Shown piece by piece: positions 11,368 to 22,656 of a stretch of 64,000 nt of DNA. The position numbers were made by a program, and so were the translations under genes. The notes beneath the pieces were generated by a model that searched no databases, was not told the DNA's origin, and worked only from the letters and a program-made list of their open reading frames with translations. Source of the stretch: Serratia sp. UGAL515B_01 (GTDB lineage Bacteria > Pseudomonadota > Gammaproteobacteria > Enterobacterales > Enterobacteriaceae); the NCBI RefSeq assembly GCF_033095805.1, contig NZ_CP109901.1, forward strand, positions 2,666,001 through 2,730,000, in the 5' to 3' direction. Every line of letters begins with the position of its first letter. Positions within the stretch are counted from its first letter, which is position 1.

Positions 11368-12564
11368 TTAACGACGTAATGAACGAACAAAACCGCTAGC
11401 CACCTCACGAGCCTGACGATCGATATCTAAAACCATATCAATACCTGTCGGCTCTTGCAGCGCCAAACATTCAACAACTTTTTGGTTAACTACGAATATA
11501 TCAGTAAACCGAATTTGTTCTTGTAAGAATGCCGCTACAGCGATCTCATTGGCAGCGTTAAGCGACGTTGTTGCAGCTTGGCCAGCTTCGAAAGCATCAA
11601 TCGCCAAATACAGGCAAGGATAGCGCTCACGTTCTGGTTCACAAAAAGTCAACGCCCCCATGCGGCAGAAGTCTAGCGCGGCAACACCGGAATTGACCCG
11701 CTGCGGATAAGCCATGGCATGGGCAATCGGAGTACGCATATCGGGCGTTCCCAGTTGAGCCAAGACACTACCGTCAGCGTAACGCACCATGGAATGGATC
11801 ACCGATTGAGGATGCAAGATAACTTCCATTTGTGCAGCAGAGGCATTAAATAACCAACGTGCTTCTATATATTCCAGACCTTTATTCATCATGGTGGCTG
11901 AATCCACGGAGATTTTTCGCCCCATCGACCAGTTAGGATGAGCACAGGCTTGATTCGGTGTCATCGTCACCAATTGCTCTAACGGTGTGGTGCGAAATGG
12001 GCCGCCCGACCCTGTCAAAACAATACGCGAGACGCCATGTTCTTCCAGTGAGACGGCACCCAATTGACGCTGGATACTTTCCGGTAGGCTCTGGAATATG
12101 GCATTGTGCTCACTATCGAGCGGCAGCAATTGTGCTTGGCTTTTTTGTACCGCGTCTATAAAAAGACGACCACAGGTGACCAATGATTCTTTGTTTGCCA
12201 ACAGGACCTGTTTTCCGGCACGAATAGCCGCCAACGTAGGCAAAAGACCCGCAGCACCTACAATAGCCGCAGTCACTTGGTCAACATCATCTAACGCAGC
12301 CAGCTCGCAGGCGGCCTGCTCCCCCGCCAGCACTTCAGTTTTCACACCGTATTCCGCCAGCACTGCTCGTAACTCACTCGCGGATTTGTCATCGGCCATT
12401 GCCACATAGTCAGGATGGAACTCGATGCACTGTTGCGCCATTGCCGCCACATTATGGCCAGCTACCAGCGCTTTGATCGCAAAAAGGTCGGGATTCGCCC
12501 TGACAACAGCCAGAGTGCTGGTGCCCACAGAACCGGTGGAGCCCAGAATAGTCAGTTGCTTCAT
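11368..12564 (-). CDS. dxr: 1-deoxy-D-xylulose 5-phosphate reductoisomerase
   Basis: Second step of the MEP isoprenoid pathway: NADPH-dependent rearrangement and reduction of DXP to MEP in the cytoplasm. I set the start at ATG 12564 ([18 protein letters not shown]), giving 398 aa as in E. coli. The frame is open to 12747, but that part runs across the frr terminator. GSTGSVG is the NADPH-binding loop; [17 protein letters not shown] and [11 protein letters not shown] are the conserved metal and substrate motifs. It lies downstream of frr. Confidence 0.97.
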   Translation of the reverse strand: MKQLTILGSTGSVGTSTLAVVRANPDLFAIKALVAGHNVAAMAQQCIEFHPDYVAMADDKSASELRAVLAEYGVKTEVLAGEQAACELAALDDVDQVTAAIVGAAGLLPTLAAIRAGKQVLLANKESLVTCGRLFIDAVQKSQAQLLPLDSEHNAIFQSLPESIQRQLGAVSLEEHGVSRIVLTGSGGPFRTTPLEQLVTMTPNQACAHPNWSMGRKISVDSATMMNKGLEYIEARWLFNASAAQMEVILHPQSVIHSMVRYADGSVLAQLGTPDMRTPIAHAMAYPQRVNSGVAALDFCRMGALTFCEPERERYPCLYLAIDAFEAGQAATTSLNAANEIAVAAFLQEQIRFTDIFVVNQKVVECLALQEPTGIDMVLDIDRQAREVASGFVRSLRR

Positions 12565-12710
12565 GAGTTCGCTCTGAATCACTGTATAATGAGGTCGGAG
12601 GTGCTCCAGTGTGTAACTGTAATCACCGCTTGTCCATACCTCTTGTCCTTCAAACTGCAACCCTATTATCTGTGCGTACAGACAATCGGAAGTATGACGG
12701 GTATACGCAC

Positions 12711-12744
12711 AAAAAATAAAGCGCCGCTCAAGCGACGCTTTATT
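12711..12744 (-). terminator. Terminator after frr
   Basis: Minus-strand hairpin AATAAAGCGTCGC / GCGGCGCTTTATT with a 4-nt loop and one G-U pair, followed by a run of T. It lies 17 nt downstream of the frr stop codon and ends the pyrH-frr unit before dxr. Confidence 0.85.
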
Positions 12745-12760
12745 CATGCGCGATAAAGAC

Positions 12761-13318
12761 TTAGAAGTCCATCAGCTCTTTTTCTTTATCTGCAAGAGCT
12801 GCATCAAGCAGCTTGATGTAGGCATCTGTCATTTTCTGGATGTCTTCTTGCGAACGACGGTCTTCGTCTTCACTGATTTGTTTGTCCTTCAGTAGCGCTT
12901 TAACTTTATCGTTAGCATCACGACGTACGTTACGCACAGCAACACGGCCTTGCTCAGCTTCGCCGCGGACGACTTTGATCAAATCCTTACGGCGTTCTTC
13001 CGTCAACGGAGGAAGCGGAACACGGATCACGCTACCAGCAGAACTAGGATTCAGACCAAGATCGGAAGACATAATCGCCTTTTCTACTGCTGAACCCAGA
13101 GAACGATCAAACAGGTTGATCGCAAGAGTACGGGAATCCTCTACGGTCACGTTAGCCAATTGGCGCAATGGCGTCGCAGACCCGTAGTACTCAACCATAA
13201 TGCCATCCAGGATGCTTGGAGAAGCACGGCCAGTACGGATCTTGCTGATTTGGTTTTTGAATGCTTCTACACTTTTTTCCATACGTGTATCGGCATCTTT
13301 TCTGATTTCATTAATCAC
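12761..13318 (-). CDS. frr: Ribosome recycling factor
   Basis: Splits the post-termination ribosome together with EF-G. I set the start at GTG 13318 ([20 protein letters not shown]), which gives 185 aa, exactly the E. coli length. The open frame extends to 13381 but lacks homology there. The sequence has the three-helix bundle with [13 protein letters not shown] and the basic stretch [17 protein letters not shown]. An ERIC-type repeat lies between it and pyrH. Confidence 0.95.
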   Translation of the reverse strand: MINEIRKDADTRMEKSVEAFKNQISKIRTGRASPSILDGIMVEYYGSATPLRQLANVTVEDSRTLAINLFDRSLGSAVEKAIMSSDLGLNPSSAGSVIRVPLPPLTEERRKDLIKVVRGEAEQGRVAVRNVRRDANDKVKALLKDKQISEDEDRRSQEDIQKMTDAYIKLLDAALADKEKELMDF

Positions 13319-13436
13319 GTTGCGAACCCTTGGAAGCTGGTTACTTGGCAGGTAATACTCAATATTCCCTTCGACTTTCAAACTACTGCTTTGTTGACAA
13401 CAGTTTGAAATTCATAAGGTTAAAGTACAACCCGTT

Positions 13437-13564
13437 TATACTCAACATACTTCAAATTGCCTGTACGCTGGCTTTAATCGCTCACCCAAGTCACTTACTG
13501 GAGTAAGCTCCCAGGGACTCGCCGCGTCGCCATCTTCACGCAACTCGAATTATTTAGAGTATAT
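13437..13564. repeat. ERIC-type intergenic repeat (copy 1)
   Basis: 128 bp, the standard ERIC length, bounded by TATACTCAA and TTTAGAGTATA. It holds the imperfect central palindrome CACTTACTGGAGTAAGCTC flanked by CACCCAAG and CCAGGGAC, as in the enterobacterial consensus. It fills most of the 311-nt gap between pyrH and frr and would be transcribed as a long hairpin inside that operon. Confidence 0.85.
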
Positions 13565-13629
13565 TTTACTCAAGAGGAGCAAATTTCGCTTGGCGTTATC
13601 TGCTCCCGCTAAATTTGGCCGAACAGCCG

Positions 13630-14355
13630 TTATTTGGTGATCAGCGTGCCTTCGTTTTCACCCATTACCACACGACGCAGCGCACCGGGTTTGTTCATAT
13701 TGAACACGCGGATTGGCAAGCTGTGATCACGCGCAAGCGTGAAAGCAGCCAAGTCCATCACTTTCAGTTCCCGCTCCAGTACATCCTGATAGGTTAACTG
13801 CTCGAACAGCGTTGCATCCGGGTTTTTCATCGGATCAGCGGAGTATACACCATCGACTTTAGTTGCTTTCAATACCACGTCGGCTTCAATTTCTATCCCA
13901 CGCAAGCAAGCCGCGGAATCGGTGGTAAAAAACGGATTACCCGTACCCGCAGAGAAAATCACCACGCGGTTATTGCGTAATAGGCTAATCGCCTCTGCCC
14001 AACTGTAATTATCACACACACCATTCAATGGAATTGCAGACATAAGGCGGGCGTTCACATAGGCACGGTGCAGTGCATCACGCATAGCCAAGCCGTTCAT
14101 CACGGTAGCCAGCATTCCCATGTGGTCGCCCACTACGCGGTTCATGCCGGCTTGAGCCAAACCTGCACCACGGAAAAGATTACCACCACCAATAACTACA
14201 CCGACCTGAATGCCCAATTCGACCAGCTCTTTGATTTCCTGAGCCATGCGATCCAAAACGCTGGCGTCGATTCCGAAACCTTCCTCCCCTTGCAGGGCTT
14301 CACCACTCAGTTTGAGCAGAATACGCTGATAAACGGGTTTTGCATTGGTTGCCAT
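13630..14355 (-). CDS. pyrH: Uridylate kinase
   Basis: Hexameric UMP kinase of pyrimidine nucleotide synthesis; GTP-activated and UTP-inhibited. 241 aa, as in E. coli. It belongs to the amino-acid kinase fold: the phosphate-binding KLSGEALQG near residue 15 and [11 protein letters not shown] are clear, and [18 protein letters not shown] is the acceptor-side region. It follows tsf and precedes frr, as in most gammaproteobacteria. Confidence 0.97.
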   Translation of the reverse strand: MATNAKPVYQRILLKLSGEALQGEEGFGIDASVLDRMAQEIKELVELGIQVGVVIGGGNLFRGAGLAQAGMNRVVGDHMGMLATVMNGLAMRDALHRAYVNARLMSAIPLNGVCDNYSWAEAISLLRNNRVVIFSAGTGNPFFTTDSAACLRGIEIEADVVLKATKVDGVYSADPMKNPDATLFEQLTYQDVLERELKVMDLAAFTLARDHSLPIRVFNMNKPGALRRVVMGENEGTLITK

Positions 14356-14470
14356 GGTGTTCTGTCCTAATGAAGCAGTAATAGTATTGAGGGTTCAGGT
14401 TATGCAATACGCTATACTATGCTCAGTATAGTCGCACAAGACGGTCATCGGTTTATCTCTGGCTAGATAG

Positions 14471-14499
14471 AATGGAACCGCCCTAACGGCGGTTCCATT
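14471..14499 (-). terminator. Stem-loop after tsf
   Basis: A perfect stem AATGGAACCGCC / GGCGGTTCCATT with a short loop lies 8 nt downstream of the tsf stop codon. The T-run after it is weak, so it may act as a partial terminator or as a 3' end protecting structure before pyrH. Confidence 0.6.
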
Positions 14500-14507
14500 A
14501 ACAGGTA

Positions 14508-15359
14508 TTAAGACTGTTTGCTCATTGCTGCAACTTCAGCAGCAAAATCGGTTTCAACTTTCTCAATACCTTCACCCACTTCAAAGCGGATGAAGTTGAC
14601 CACATCAGCATTGTGCTCTTTCAGCAATTGACCAACGGTTTTATTCGGGTCAATAACGAAAGGCTGACCAGTCAAAGAAACTTCGCCGGTGAATTTCTTC
14701 ATACGGCCTTCAACCATTTTCTCTGCGATTTCTTTCGGCTTACCAGACTGCATGGCGATGTCCAACTGAACCTGATACTCTTTTTCTACCACTTCAGCAG
14801 ACACATCTTCAGGCTTCACGAATTCAGGCTTGCTTGCCGCAACATGCATAGCCAGTTGCTTAACCAGCTCTTCATCAGCGCCTTTAGCTGCAACCAGGAC
14901 ACCGATACGCGCACCGTGTAGGTAGCTACCCAGCACTTCGCCTTCCAGGGCAGCAACACGGCGGATATTGATGTTCTCACCGATTTTTGCCACCAGGGCT
15001 ATACGTTCTTCTTCGAACTGCGCTTTCAGTACTTCAACGTCAGTGATTTTGCCTGCAACAGCAGCATCCAGCACTTTTTCAGCAAAGGCCTGGAAGCCGC
15101 CATCTTTGGCAACGAAGTCAGTCTGGCAGTTAACTTCCAAGATCATGGCGTAGTTACCTGCGATACGGGTTTTAATGACGCCGTCAGCAGCAACGTTGCC
15201 TGCTTTTTTAGCCGCTTTGATAGCGCCAGACTTACGCATGTTTTCGATTGACAGCTCGATGTCGCCATTGGCTTCGATCAAGGCTTTTTTACAATCCATC
15301 ATGCCAGCGCCAGTACGCTCACGCAGTTCTTTTACCAGAGCAGCAGTAATATCAGCCAT
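14508..15359 (-). CDS. tsf: Elongation factor Ts
   Basis: Guanine nucleotide exchange factor for EF-Tu. 283 aa, as in E. coli. It has an N-terminal UBA-like helical domain ([24 protein letters not shown]), then the core with the [17 protein letters not shown] motif that contacts EF-Tu. It is transcribed with rpsB, with a hairpin in between that would lower tsf expression relative to rpsB. Confidence 0.97.
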   Translation of the reverse strand: MADITAALVKELRERTGAGMMDCKKALIEANGDIELSIENMRKSGAIKAAKKAGNVAADGVIKTRIAGNYAMILEVNCQTDFVAKDGGFQAFAEKVLDAAVAGKITDVEVLKAQFEEERIALVAKIGENINIRRVAALEGEVLGSYLHGARIGVLVAAKGADEELVKQLAMHVAASKPEFVKPEDVSAEVVEKEYQVQLDIAMQSGKPKEIAEKMVEGRMKKFTGEVSLTGQPFVIDPNKTVGQLLKEHNADVVNFIRFEVGEGIEKVETDFAAEVAAMSKQS

Positions 15360-15407
15360 TTATTTTTCCTCGGTTATCTCACGCAGAGATAGTTCTCATT
15401 CAGATAA

Positions 15408-15435
15408 GCAAAAGGGGCCTTTACAGGCCCCCCTA
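15408..15435 (-). terminator. Attenuator hairpin between rpsB and tsf
   Basis: Minus-strand GGGGCC / GGCCCC stem with a 6-nt loop followed by TTTT, between the rpsB stop and the tsf start. In E. coli the same intergenic position holds a partial terminator that adjusts tsf transcription. Confidence 0.7.
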
Positions 15436-15476
15436 ACCAACATATTCAATACCTGGTTAATAAGGGCTTGACCTTA

Positions 15477-16411
<935 letters not shown>

Positions 16412-16417
16412 GCGCGC

Positions 16418-16447
16418 TTTATACCATAAATCAGCCCTCAGCACCAA
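16418..16447 (-). promoter_or_regulatory. rpsB promoter
   Basis: On the minus strand TTGGTG (16442-16447) and TATAAA (16418-16423) are 18 nt apart, followed by a GC-rich stretch (GCGCGCC). A GC-rich discriminator is typical of growth-rate controlled ribosomal promoters. Confidence 0.6.
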
Positions 16448-16568
16448 TTTTTGTTGTATTAAGTATGGTATTCAGAAATGAAATTTGGCAGCCTTGAGAA
16501 GGGCTGATACCATAAGCAAAAGCCCTTCCTTATACTGTCGACGATACAGGCACCTGTGGACTAATTTC

Positions 16569-17363
16569 ATGGCAATCTCAATTAAAACACCCGATGACAT
16601 TCAGAAAATGCGCATTGCGGGCCGGCTGGCTGCGGAAGTACTGGAAATCATCGAACCGTACGTTAAACCAGGCGTAACAACCGGTGAACTCGACAGAATC
16701 TGTCACGAACATATCACCAATACGCAACAGGCCATATCCGCCTGTCTGGGCTATCACGGTTTCCCCAAGTCTGTATGCATTTCGGTAAACGAAGTTGTTT
16801 GCCATGGTATTCCGAGCGACGACAAAATTTTGAAAGATGGAGATATTGTCAATATCGATGTCACCGTGATCAAAGAGGGTTTTCATGGCGACACGTCCAA
16901 GATGTTCATCGTCGGCAAACCCACTATTCTTGGGGAGCGCTTGTGCCGTATTACTCAGGAAAGTCTCTATCTGGCACTGAGAATGGTAAAACCAGGTATT
17001 CGGTTACGGACCTTGGGTAAGGCAATTCAGCAATATGTTGAAGCCGAGAAATTCTCCGTAGTACGCGAGTACTGCGGCCACGGCATTGGTGAAGTGTTCC
17101 ATGAGGAACCACAGGTACTGCATTACGACGCTGATGATGGTGGCGTGGTGTTGCAACCAGGCATGGCCTTTACTATCGAACCGATGGTCAATGCTGGTGA
17201 CTACCGCATCCGCATCATGAAAGATGGCTGGACGGTGAAAACCAAAGATCGCAGCTTGTCGGCACAGTATGAGCATACTATTGTGGTCACTGATAACGGC
17301 TGCGAAATAATGACATTGCGCAAGGATGACACTATCCCCAATATCATTACGCACGAACAGTAA
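16569..17363 (+). CDS. map: Methionine aminopeptidase type I
   Basis: Removes the initiator Met from nascent proteins. I chose ATG 16569 (MAISIKTPDDIQKMR), giving 264 aa as in E. coli; the open frame upstream is not conserved. The five metal ligands D97, D108, H171, E204 and E235 all fall at the E. coli positions (NIDVTV, HGDTS, CGHGIG, TIEPM, QYEHT). It is divergent from rpsB. Confidence 0.98.
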   Translation: MAISIKTPDDIQKMRIAGRLAAEVLEIIEPYVKPGVTTGELDRICHEHITNTQQAISACLGYHGFPKSVCISVNEVVCHGIPSDDKILKDGDIVNIDVTVIKEGFHGDTSKMFIVGKPTILGERLCRITQESLYLALRMVKPGIRLRTLGKAIQQYVEAEKFSVVREYCGHGIGEVFHEEPQVLHYDADDGGVVLQPGMAFTIEPMVNAGDYRIRIMKDGWTVKTKDRSLSAQYEHTIVVTDNGCEIMTLRKDDTIPNIITHEQ

Positions 17364-17392
17364 GAACGCAGCTAATGCTGCCACTCTTGTGA

Positions 17393-17418
17393 CAAGCCGG
17401 CTTCTGCCGGCTTTTTTA
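17393..17418 (+). terminator. Terminator after map
   Basis: AAGCCGGC TTCT GCCGGCTT followed by TTTT, 30 nt after the map stop and just before glnD, whose ATG is at 17432. Confidence 0.85.
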
Positions 17419-17431
17419 TGGGCTGAAAATC

Positions 17432-20110
17432 ATGTCTGAAAATCATCATGAGCCAGAAAAAACCGTCATTGTGCAACAGACCGTTCCTCCGCAACCGGAA
17501 TATCCCACGGCTTACAGCGACGAAGAAATTAACCTGATTACGCTGAAACAACGCCTCGAACAGTTCCAACAATGGTTAGCGGCGGCTTTCGAGGCGGATT
17601 TAAGCGTAGAGAATCTGGTCAAAGCTCGCAGCGAGTTTATCGATCGATTATTACGGCGGTTATGGTTGTTCTACGGCTTTGAGGATTTTCCTGAAACCGC
17701 GCTGGTTGCGGTGGGCGGTTATGGCCGACGAGAATTGCACCCGCTGTCTGACATTGATGTACTGGTACTCAGCCAGTTTCATCTGAATGAACAGCAAGCT
17801 GCTCGCGTTGGCGAACTCATTACTCTGCTATGGGATCTGAAACTGGAGGTTGGCCACAGTGTCAGAACGCTAGAAGAGTGTCTACTGGAAGGGTTAGCTG
17901 ACTTGACTGTCGCCACCAACCTGATCGAGTCACGTATGATTTGTGGCGATGTTGCCCTGTTTCTACAGATGCAAATGCACATTTTCAGCGACGGATTTTG
18001 GCCTTCACCAAAATTTTTTGATGCCAAAGTGATTGAACAACAGGAACGTCACCAACGTTACCACGGTACCAGCTATAACCTTGAACCCGATATCAAGAGC
18101 AGCCCAGGAGGGCTCCGCGATGTCCATACTTTGCTTTGGGTTGCTCGTCGTCATTTCGGGGCAACGTCTCTGGATGAAATGGTTGGTTTTGGTTTCCTGA
18201 CTCAGACTGAGCGCGGCGAATTGAACGAATGCCTGAGTTTCCTTTGGAGAATTCGCTTTGCGCTTCACTTGGTATTAACACGTTATGACAATCGCCTGTT
18301 ATTTGATCGCCAACTCAGCGTAGCCCAACTGTTGCGTTATCAGGGGGAAGGCAATGCGCCGGTAGAGCGTATGATGAAGGATTTCTATCGCATGACGCGC
18401 CGTGTCAGCGAGTTAAACCACATGCTGCTTCAACTGTTTGATGAAGCGATCCTGGCACTGGAGACCACGGAAAAACCACGCCCGCTGAACGATGAGTTTC
18501 AATTACGTGGCGATCTGATCGATCTGCGCGATGAAACATTGTTCATACGTCAACCTGAATCCATCATGCGCATGTTTTTCCTGATGGTACGCCACCGTGA
18601 GATCAAGGGTATCTACTCCACAACCGTGCGTCAGTTACGCCATGCACGTCGCCACTTGGTGCAACCTTTATGCACTATTCCTGAAGCCAGAGAATTATTT
18701 ATGGCCATTCTGCGCCACCCCGGCGCGGTTTCACGAGCACTCGTTCCGATGCATCGCCACAGTGTACTGTGGGCTTACATGCCTCTATGGGGCAATATTG
18801 TCGGCCAAATGCAATTCGACCTGTTCCATGCTTACACCGTTGATGAACATACCGTTCGCGTGTTGCAAAAACTGGAAAGTTTTGCCGATGAAAAAACACG
18901 CTCTCACCACCCCTTGTGTGTAGAGCTTTATCCTCGTCTGCCTCAGCCTGAATTGCTGTTGCTGGCTGCTTTATTTCACGATATCGCCAAAGGTCGTGAT
19001 GGCGATCATTCCATACTTGGTGCTCAGGATGCCTTAGAGTTCGCGGAATTACATGGCTTGAACTCGCGTGAAACTCAGTTGGTCGCCTGGCTGGTGCGCA
19101 GCCACCTATTGATGTCTGTAACGGCACAGCGACGCGATATTCAGGATCCTGCCGTTATTCAGCAATTCAGCAGCGAAGTGCAAAGTGAAACACGTCTGCG
19201 CTATCTTATTTGTCTGACAGTGGCCGACATCTGTGCCACCAACGAAACATTGTGGAACAGTTGGAAGCAGAGCCTGTTACGCGAACTGTATTTTGCCACA
19301 GAGAAACAGCTGCGCCGTGGCATGAAAAACACCCCGGATCTGCGCGAACGCGTCCGTCATCATCGTTTGCAGGCACTGGCTCTGTTGCGCATGGATAATA
19401 TCAATGAAGAAGCGCTGCACCATATCTGGAGCCGTTGCCGCGCCGATTACTTCCTGCGGCATTCGCCTAACCAGCTTGCGTGGCACGCGCGCCACCTGCT
19501 GGCTCATGACCTGACTAAACCTCTCGTATTAGTCAGCCATCAGGCAACGCGCGGAGGAACTGAGATCTTCATTTGGAGTCCTGATCGCCCTTACCTGTTT
19601 GCCGCCGTTGCCGGTGAAATGGATCGGCGAAACCTCAGCGTGCATGACGCGCAAATTTTCACCAACCGTGATGGTATGGCCATGGATACATTTATTGTAC
19701 TGGAGCCAGATGGCAACCCATTGGCACAAGACCGCCATGCAACCATACGCCATGCCCTGGAACAGGTCATCACCCAACGAGAGTACCAGCCACCACGAGG
19801 GCGTCGTCCGTCATCCAAGCTGCGCCATTTCAGTGTGTTAACCACCGTCAGCTTTCTGCCAACCCACAACGAACGTCGCAGCTATATGGAATTGACGGCC
19901 CTCGACCAACCTGGGCTGTTGGCTCGAGTAGGGGAAGTCTTTGCCGACCTGGGAATTTCATTACATGGTGCTCGCATTACTACTATCGGTGAGCGTGTTG
20001 AAGATTTGTTCATCCTCGCCGACGGCGATCGGCGTGCTCTAAGCCCTGAAATGCGCATAAACTTGGAACAACGGTTGACACAGGCCCTCAATCCAACCGA
20101 TAAAATGTGA
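17432..20110 (+). CDS. glnD: Bifunctional uridylyltransferase/uridylyl-removing enzyme (PII sensor)
   Basis: Senses glutamine and adds UMP to, or removes it from, the PII proteins GlnB/GlnK, so controlling glutamine synthetase and NtrBC. 892 aa (E. coli 890). The nucleotidyltransferase motif [15 protein letters not shown] is at 95-109, with D107 and D109 as metal ligands. An HD phosphohydrolase domain follows ([14 protein letters not shown], about 510), and two ACT domains close the protein, the second at [20 protein letters not shown]. It lies between map and dapD. Confidence 0.97.
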   Translation: MSENHHEPEKTVIVQQTVPPQPEYPTAYSDEEINLITLKQRLEQFQQWLAAAFEADLSVENLVKARSEFIDRLLRRLWLFYGFEDFPETALVAVGGYGRRELHPLSDIDVLVLSQFHLNEQQAARVGELITLLWDLKLEVGHSVRTLEECLLEGLADLTVATNLIESRMICGDVALFLQMQMHIFSDGFWPSPKFFDAKVIEQQERHQRYHGTSYNLEPDIKSSPGGLRDVHTLLWVARRHFGATSLDEMVGFGFLTQTERGELNECLSFLWRIRFALHLVLTRYDNRLLFDRQLSVAQLLRYQGEGNAPVERMMKDFYRMTRRVSELNHMLLQLFDEAILALETTEKPRPLNDEFQLRGDLIDLRDETLFIRQPESIMRMFFLMVRHREIKGIYSTTVRQLRHARRHLVQPLCTIPEARELFMAILRHPGAVSRALVPMHRHSVLWAYMPLWGNIVGQMQFDLFHAYTVDEHTVRVLQKLESFADEKTRSHHPLCVELYPRLPQPELLLLAALFHDIAKGRDGDHSILGAQDALEFAELHGLNSRETQLVAWLVRSHLLMSVTAQRRDIQDPAVIQQFSSEVQSETRLRYLICLTVADICATNETLWNSWKQSLLRELYFATEKQLRRGMKNTPDLRERVRHHRLQALALLRMDNINEEALHHIWSRCRADYFLRHSPNQLAWHARHLLAHDLTKPLVLVSHQATRGGTEIFIWSPDRPYLFAAVAGEMDRRNLSVHDAQIFTNRDGMAMDTFIVLEPDGNPLAQDRHATIRHALEQVITQREYQPPRGRRPSSKLRHFSVLTTVSFLPTHNERRSYMELTALDQPGLLARVGEVFADLGISLHGARITTIGERVEDLFILADGDRRALSPEMRINLEQRLTQALNPTDKM

Positions 20111-20152
20111 TACAAGCAACCTTTCGTAAATAAAATCAGGACAGAGATCAGA

Positions 20153-20977
20153 ATGCAGCAATTACAGAACATTATTGAAAGCGCCTTCGAACGCCGTGCA
20201 GATATTACTCCGGTTAACGTAGACACTGTGACGCGTGAAGCGGTAAACCAGGTGGTTGCTCTACTGGACAGCGGTGCTCTGCGCGTTGCCGAGAAGATCG
20301 ACGATCAGTGGGTAACGCATCAGTGGCTGAAAAAAGCCGTGCTGCTCTCTTTTCGCATCAACGACAATAAAGTCATGGAGGGTTCTGAAACCCGCTATTA
20401 CGACAAAGTACCGATGAAGTTTGCTGACTACGACGAAGCACGCTTCCAGAAAGAGGGATTCCGTGTGGTGCCGCCAGCCACCGTTCGTCAGGGCGCATTT
20501 ATTGCTCGCAATTGTGTACTGATGCCATCTTACGTCAACATTGGGGCTTATGTAGATGAAGGCACCATGGTAGATACTTGGGCAACCGTCGGTTCCTGTG
20601 CACAAATTGGTAAAAACGTTCACCTGTCTGGTGGTGTTGGCATCGGTGGCGTGTTGGAACCACTACAGGCCAATCCAACGATCATTGAAGACAACTGCTT
20701 CATCGGTGCTCGCTCAGAAGTGGTTGAAGGGGTGGTCGTTGAAGAAGGATCCGTGATTTCCATGGGGGTTTACCTAGGGCAAAGTACCCGTATTTTCGAT
20801 CGTGAAACGGGGGAAGTTCACTATGGCAGAGTGCCTGCTGGTTCAGTAGTGGTTTCTGGCAATCTCCCCTCCAAAGACGGTTCATACAGTCTGTATTGCG
20901 CGGTTATCGTCAAGAAGGTTGATGCTAAAACGCGCGGAAAAGTCGGGATTAACGAGTTATTACGCTCAATCGACTAA
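20153..20977 (+). CDS. dapD: Tetrahydrodipicolinate N-succinyltransferase
   Basis: Succinylates tetrahydrodipicolinate in the succinylase branch of diaminopimelate and lysine synthesis. 274 aa, as in E. coli. An N-terminal helical domain is followed by hexapeptide repeats of a left-handed beta helix ([23 protein letters not shown]). A strong terminator follows 3 nt after the stop. Confidence 0.97.
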   Translation: MQQLQNIIESAFERRADITPVNVDTVTREAVNQVVALLDSGALRVAEKIDDQWVTHQWLKKAVLLSFRINDNKVMEGSETRYYDKVPMKFADYDEARFQKEGFRVVPPATVRQGAFIARNCVLMPSYVNIGAYVDEGTMVDTWATVGSCAQIGKNVHLSGGVGIGGVLEPLQANPTIIEDNCFIGARSEVVEGVVVEEGSVISMGVYLGQSTRIFDRETGEVHYGRVPAGSVVVSGNLPSKDGSYSLYCAVIVKKVDAKTRGKVGINELLRSID

Positions 20978-20980
20978 TAT

Positions 20981-21013
20981 GAAATGGCGGGTTAATCATC
21001 CGCCATTCTTTTA
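20981..21013 (+). terminator. Terminator after dapD
   Basis: Perfect 8-bp stem AATGGCGG / CCGCCATT with a 9-nt loop, followed by CTTTT. It starts a few nt after the dapD stop codon. Confidence 0.8.
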
Positions 21014-21181
21014 CCTTCTAGTACGCGAACTGTCACCATTTTTGGTAACGGTATGCGGTGCCAAATGTAGGGGCACTATAAACTTACCTGTGTAAGTGAC
21101 TAGGCTGAATGGAAAAAGTCAACATCGTTACAGCTTGAAAAAACAGCAGCGATGTAAAGTTAATTAAGAGGTGGCGCGATT

Positions 21182-21571
21182 ATGTATGACAACCTGAAAA
21201 GCTTAGGAATCAACCAACCGGAAGATATTGATCGCTATAGCCTGCGTCAGGAGGCCAATAACGACATACTTAAAATTTACTTTCGCAAAGACAAAGGCGA
21301 ATTCTTTGCCAAAAGCGTGAAATTCAAATATCCGCGCCAACGTAAGACCATTGTGGCTGACAATGCCGGTCAGGGTTATAAAGAAATCAATGAAATCAAC
21401 CCAAACCTGCGTTATGTGATTGATGAACTTGATCAGCTATGCCATCGAGACCAGATAGAAGTAGATTTGAAACGTAAGATCCTGGATGACCTCCGCCATT
21501 TGGAAAGCGTCGTTTCCAACAAAATTGCCGAGATCGAGTCCGACCTGGAAAAACTGACTCGCAGTAGATAA
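21182..21571 (+). CDS. yaeH: Conserved DUF3461 protein YaeH
   Basis: 129 aa, almost identical in layout to E. coli YaeH (128 aa): [34 protein letters not shown] at the start and [17 protein letters not shown] near the end. Charged, soluble, with a predicted C-terminal coiled coil. Function is not established. GAGGTGG precedes the ATG. In E. coli it also follows dapD, so this marks the end of the block with E. coli-like order. Confidence 0.93.
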   Translation: MYDNLKSLGINQPEDIDRYSLRQEANNDILKIYFRKDKGEFFAKSVKFKYPRQRKTIVADNAGQGYKEINEINPNLRYVIDELDQLCHRDQIEVDLKRKILDDLRHLESVVSNKIAEIESDLEKLTRSR

Positions 21572-21604
21572 CAGGCGACTTGTTTACTGTGTGCCAAGAG
21601 ACTC

Positions 21605-21786
21605 ACATTTTTACTTATCGACTCTGTGATAGGGTGAGCTGGTAGTCAGGCTGCCGCCCTCAATGACGTAATAAACGAGTCATTAAAGGGGGGGATAGCC
21701 CAAATGGATTGTTACTGCTCACGCAGGCAAGACCTAATTCCTTAACGCTTATAACTTTGAGTCGTTAACGGATTAGGTTTTTTTTT
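21605..21786 (+). ncRNA. Structured non-coding stretch, candidate small RNA or leader
   Basis: No reading frame covers this part of the yaeH to nagB-like gap. Three nested or successive stems are visible: AGGG...CCCT around 21631-21660, AATGAC...GTCATT around 21662-21685, and the terminator-like stem at 21732-21786. This could be a small RNA, a riboswitch-like leader of the nagB-like gene, or just a long yaeH 3' end. I do not recognise a known family. Confidence 0.3.
21732..21786 (+). terminator. Long-stem intrinsic terminator
   Basis: ACCTAATTCCTTAACG pairs with CGTTAACGGATTAGGT over 15 of 16 positions (one mismatch, one G-T), with a 15-nt loop, followed by a run of T that begins in the stem and continues to 21786. 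It ends transcription from yaeH, or from a transcript starting between the genes, 40 nt before the nagB-like start codon. Confidence 0.85.
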
Positions 21787-21826
21787 GCCTTTGCAACGAG
21801 GAACCCGAACCACCTAAGGAAAATTG

Positions 21827-22570
21827 ATGAAAATAGAAATATTTCCCAATGTAGAACAGCTCAATCGGCAAGCGGCAAATCACATACTACACGCAATGCG
21901 CCAATATCCTCACTTCAACTTTGCACCCACAGGTGGTTCGTCGCCTTTAGCTTTGTACCAGTTACTCATTCCCAACCTGCGTAAAGACCAACGCTACCAA
22001 CACGTTCATTACTACACTCAGGATGAAGTTCCTTTCCATCCTTTCGAAAACGATAAAGGTGCTATTTATCACCATTTGCAACGTCATCTTTTCGCACCTG
22101 CCGGTATACCTGATGAACGTATCCACGCCTTGAACGGAAGTAATTATCTTCATGCGGATCGGCAGATAGCGAAGAATGGTGGCATCGATCTGTTATTGCT
22201 TGGCCTTGGCAGCGATGGACATATCGCTGCCAACCTGCCTGGTACCCCCTTTGACAGCAAAGCACACAAAATTGCCATCGATCGTAAAAATTCCGCACTG
22301 ATGGCACTATTGGCAAATGAAGTTGGTGATGAAGAACGAGTCCCTGACGCCTATTTCTCATTAGGTATCAAAACCATCATGCAGGCTAAAAATATTCTTC
22401 TGCTGGTGACAGGGGAGAAAAAAGCGCAAATACTCAAGCAGGCGCTGGAAGGCCCACTGACGGAAGATATTCCCGCTTCAATACTTCGCCTTCATCCAGC
22501 ATGCACGCTGTTTGCTGATATTACTGCAGCGCAACGCTTACAGGAAGTCGATTCAATACAAAGGCTTTGA
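21827..22570 (+). CDS. NagB-family sugar-phosphate isomerase/deaminase-like protein
   Basis: 247 aa from ATG 21827, with AAGGA six nt upstream (a TTG one codon earlier is less likely). The fold is that of glucosamine-6-phosphate deaminase: sugar-phosphate loop PTGGSSPLALY at 34-44, QDE at 65-67, GLGSDGHIAANLPG at 126-139 and PDAYFSLGIKTIMQAKNILLLVTG in the C-terminal half. D66, D130 and H132 line up with NagB D72, D141 and H143, but the NagB glutamate 148 position is a leucine (L137). It may therefore act on a different substrate or have lost deaminase activity. It stands alone, without nagA or nagE nearby. No equivalent is at this place in E. coli. Confidence 0.75.
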   Translation: MKIEIFPNVEQLNRQAANHILHAMRQYPHFNFAPTGGSSPLALYQLLIPNLRKDQRYQHVHYYTQDEVPFHPFENDKGAIYHHLQRHLFAPAGIPDERIHALNGSNYLHADRQIAKNGGIDLLLLGLGSDGHIAANLPGTPFDSKAHKIAIDRKNSALMALLANEVGDEERVPDAYFSLGIKTIMQAKNILLLVTGEKKAQILKQALEGPLTEDIPASILRLHPACTLFADITAAQRLQEVDSIQRL

Positions 22571-22656
22571 ATTATAAGCAGACGATAAAATCAATGCCTT
22601 AGGGGGAATTTGAAATGTGCTTGATTGCAGGCCACCAAGCACAAGGTTAGAGGGCA

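Noticed and set aside
21050..21110. Possible partial ERIC in the dapD-yaeH gap
   Set aside because: AACTTACCTGTGTAAGTGACTAGG resembles the ERIC centre, but the arms and ends are missing, so I did not annotate it.
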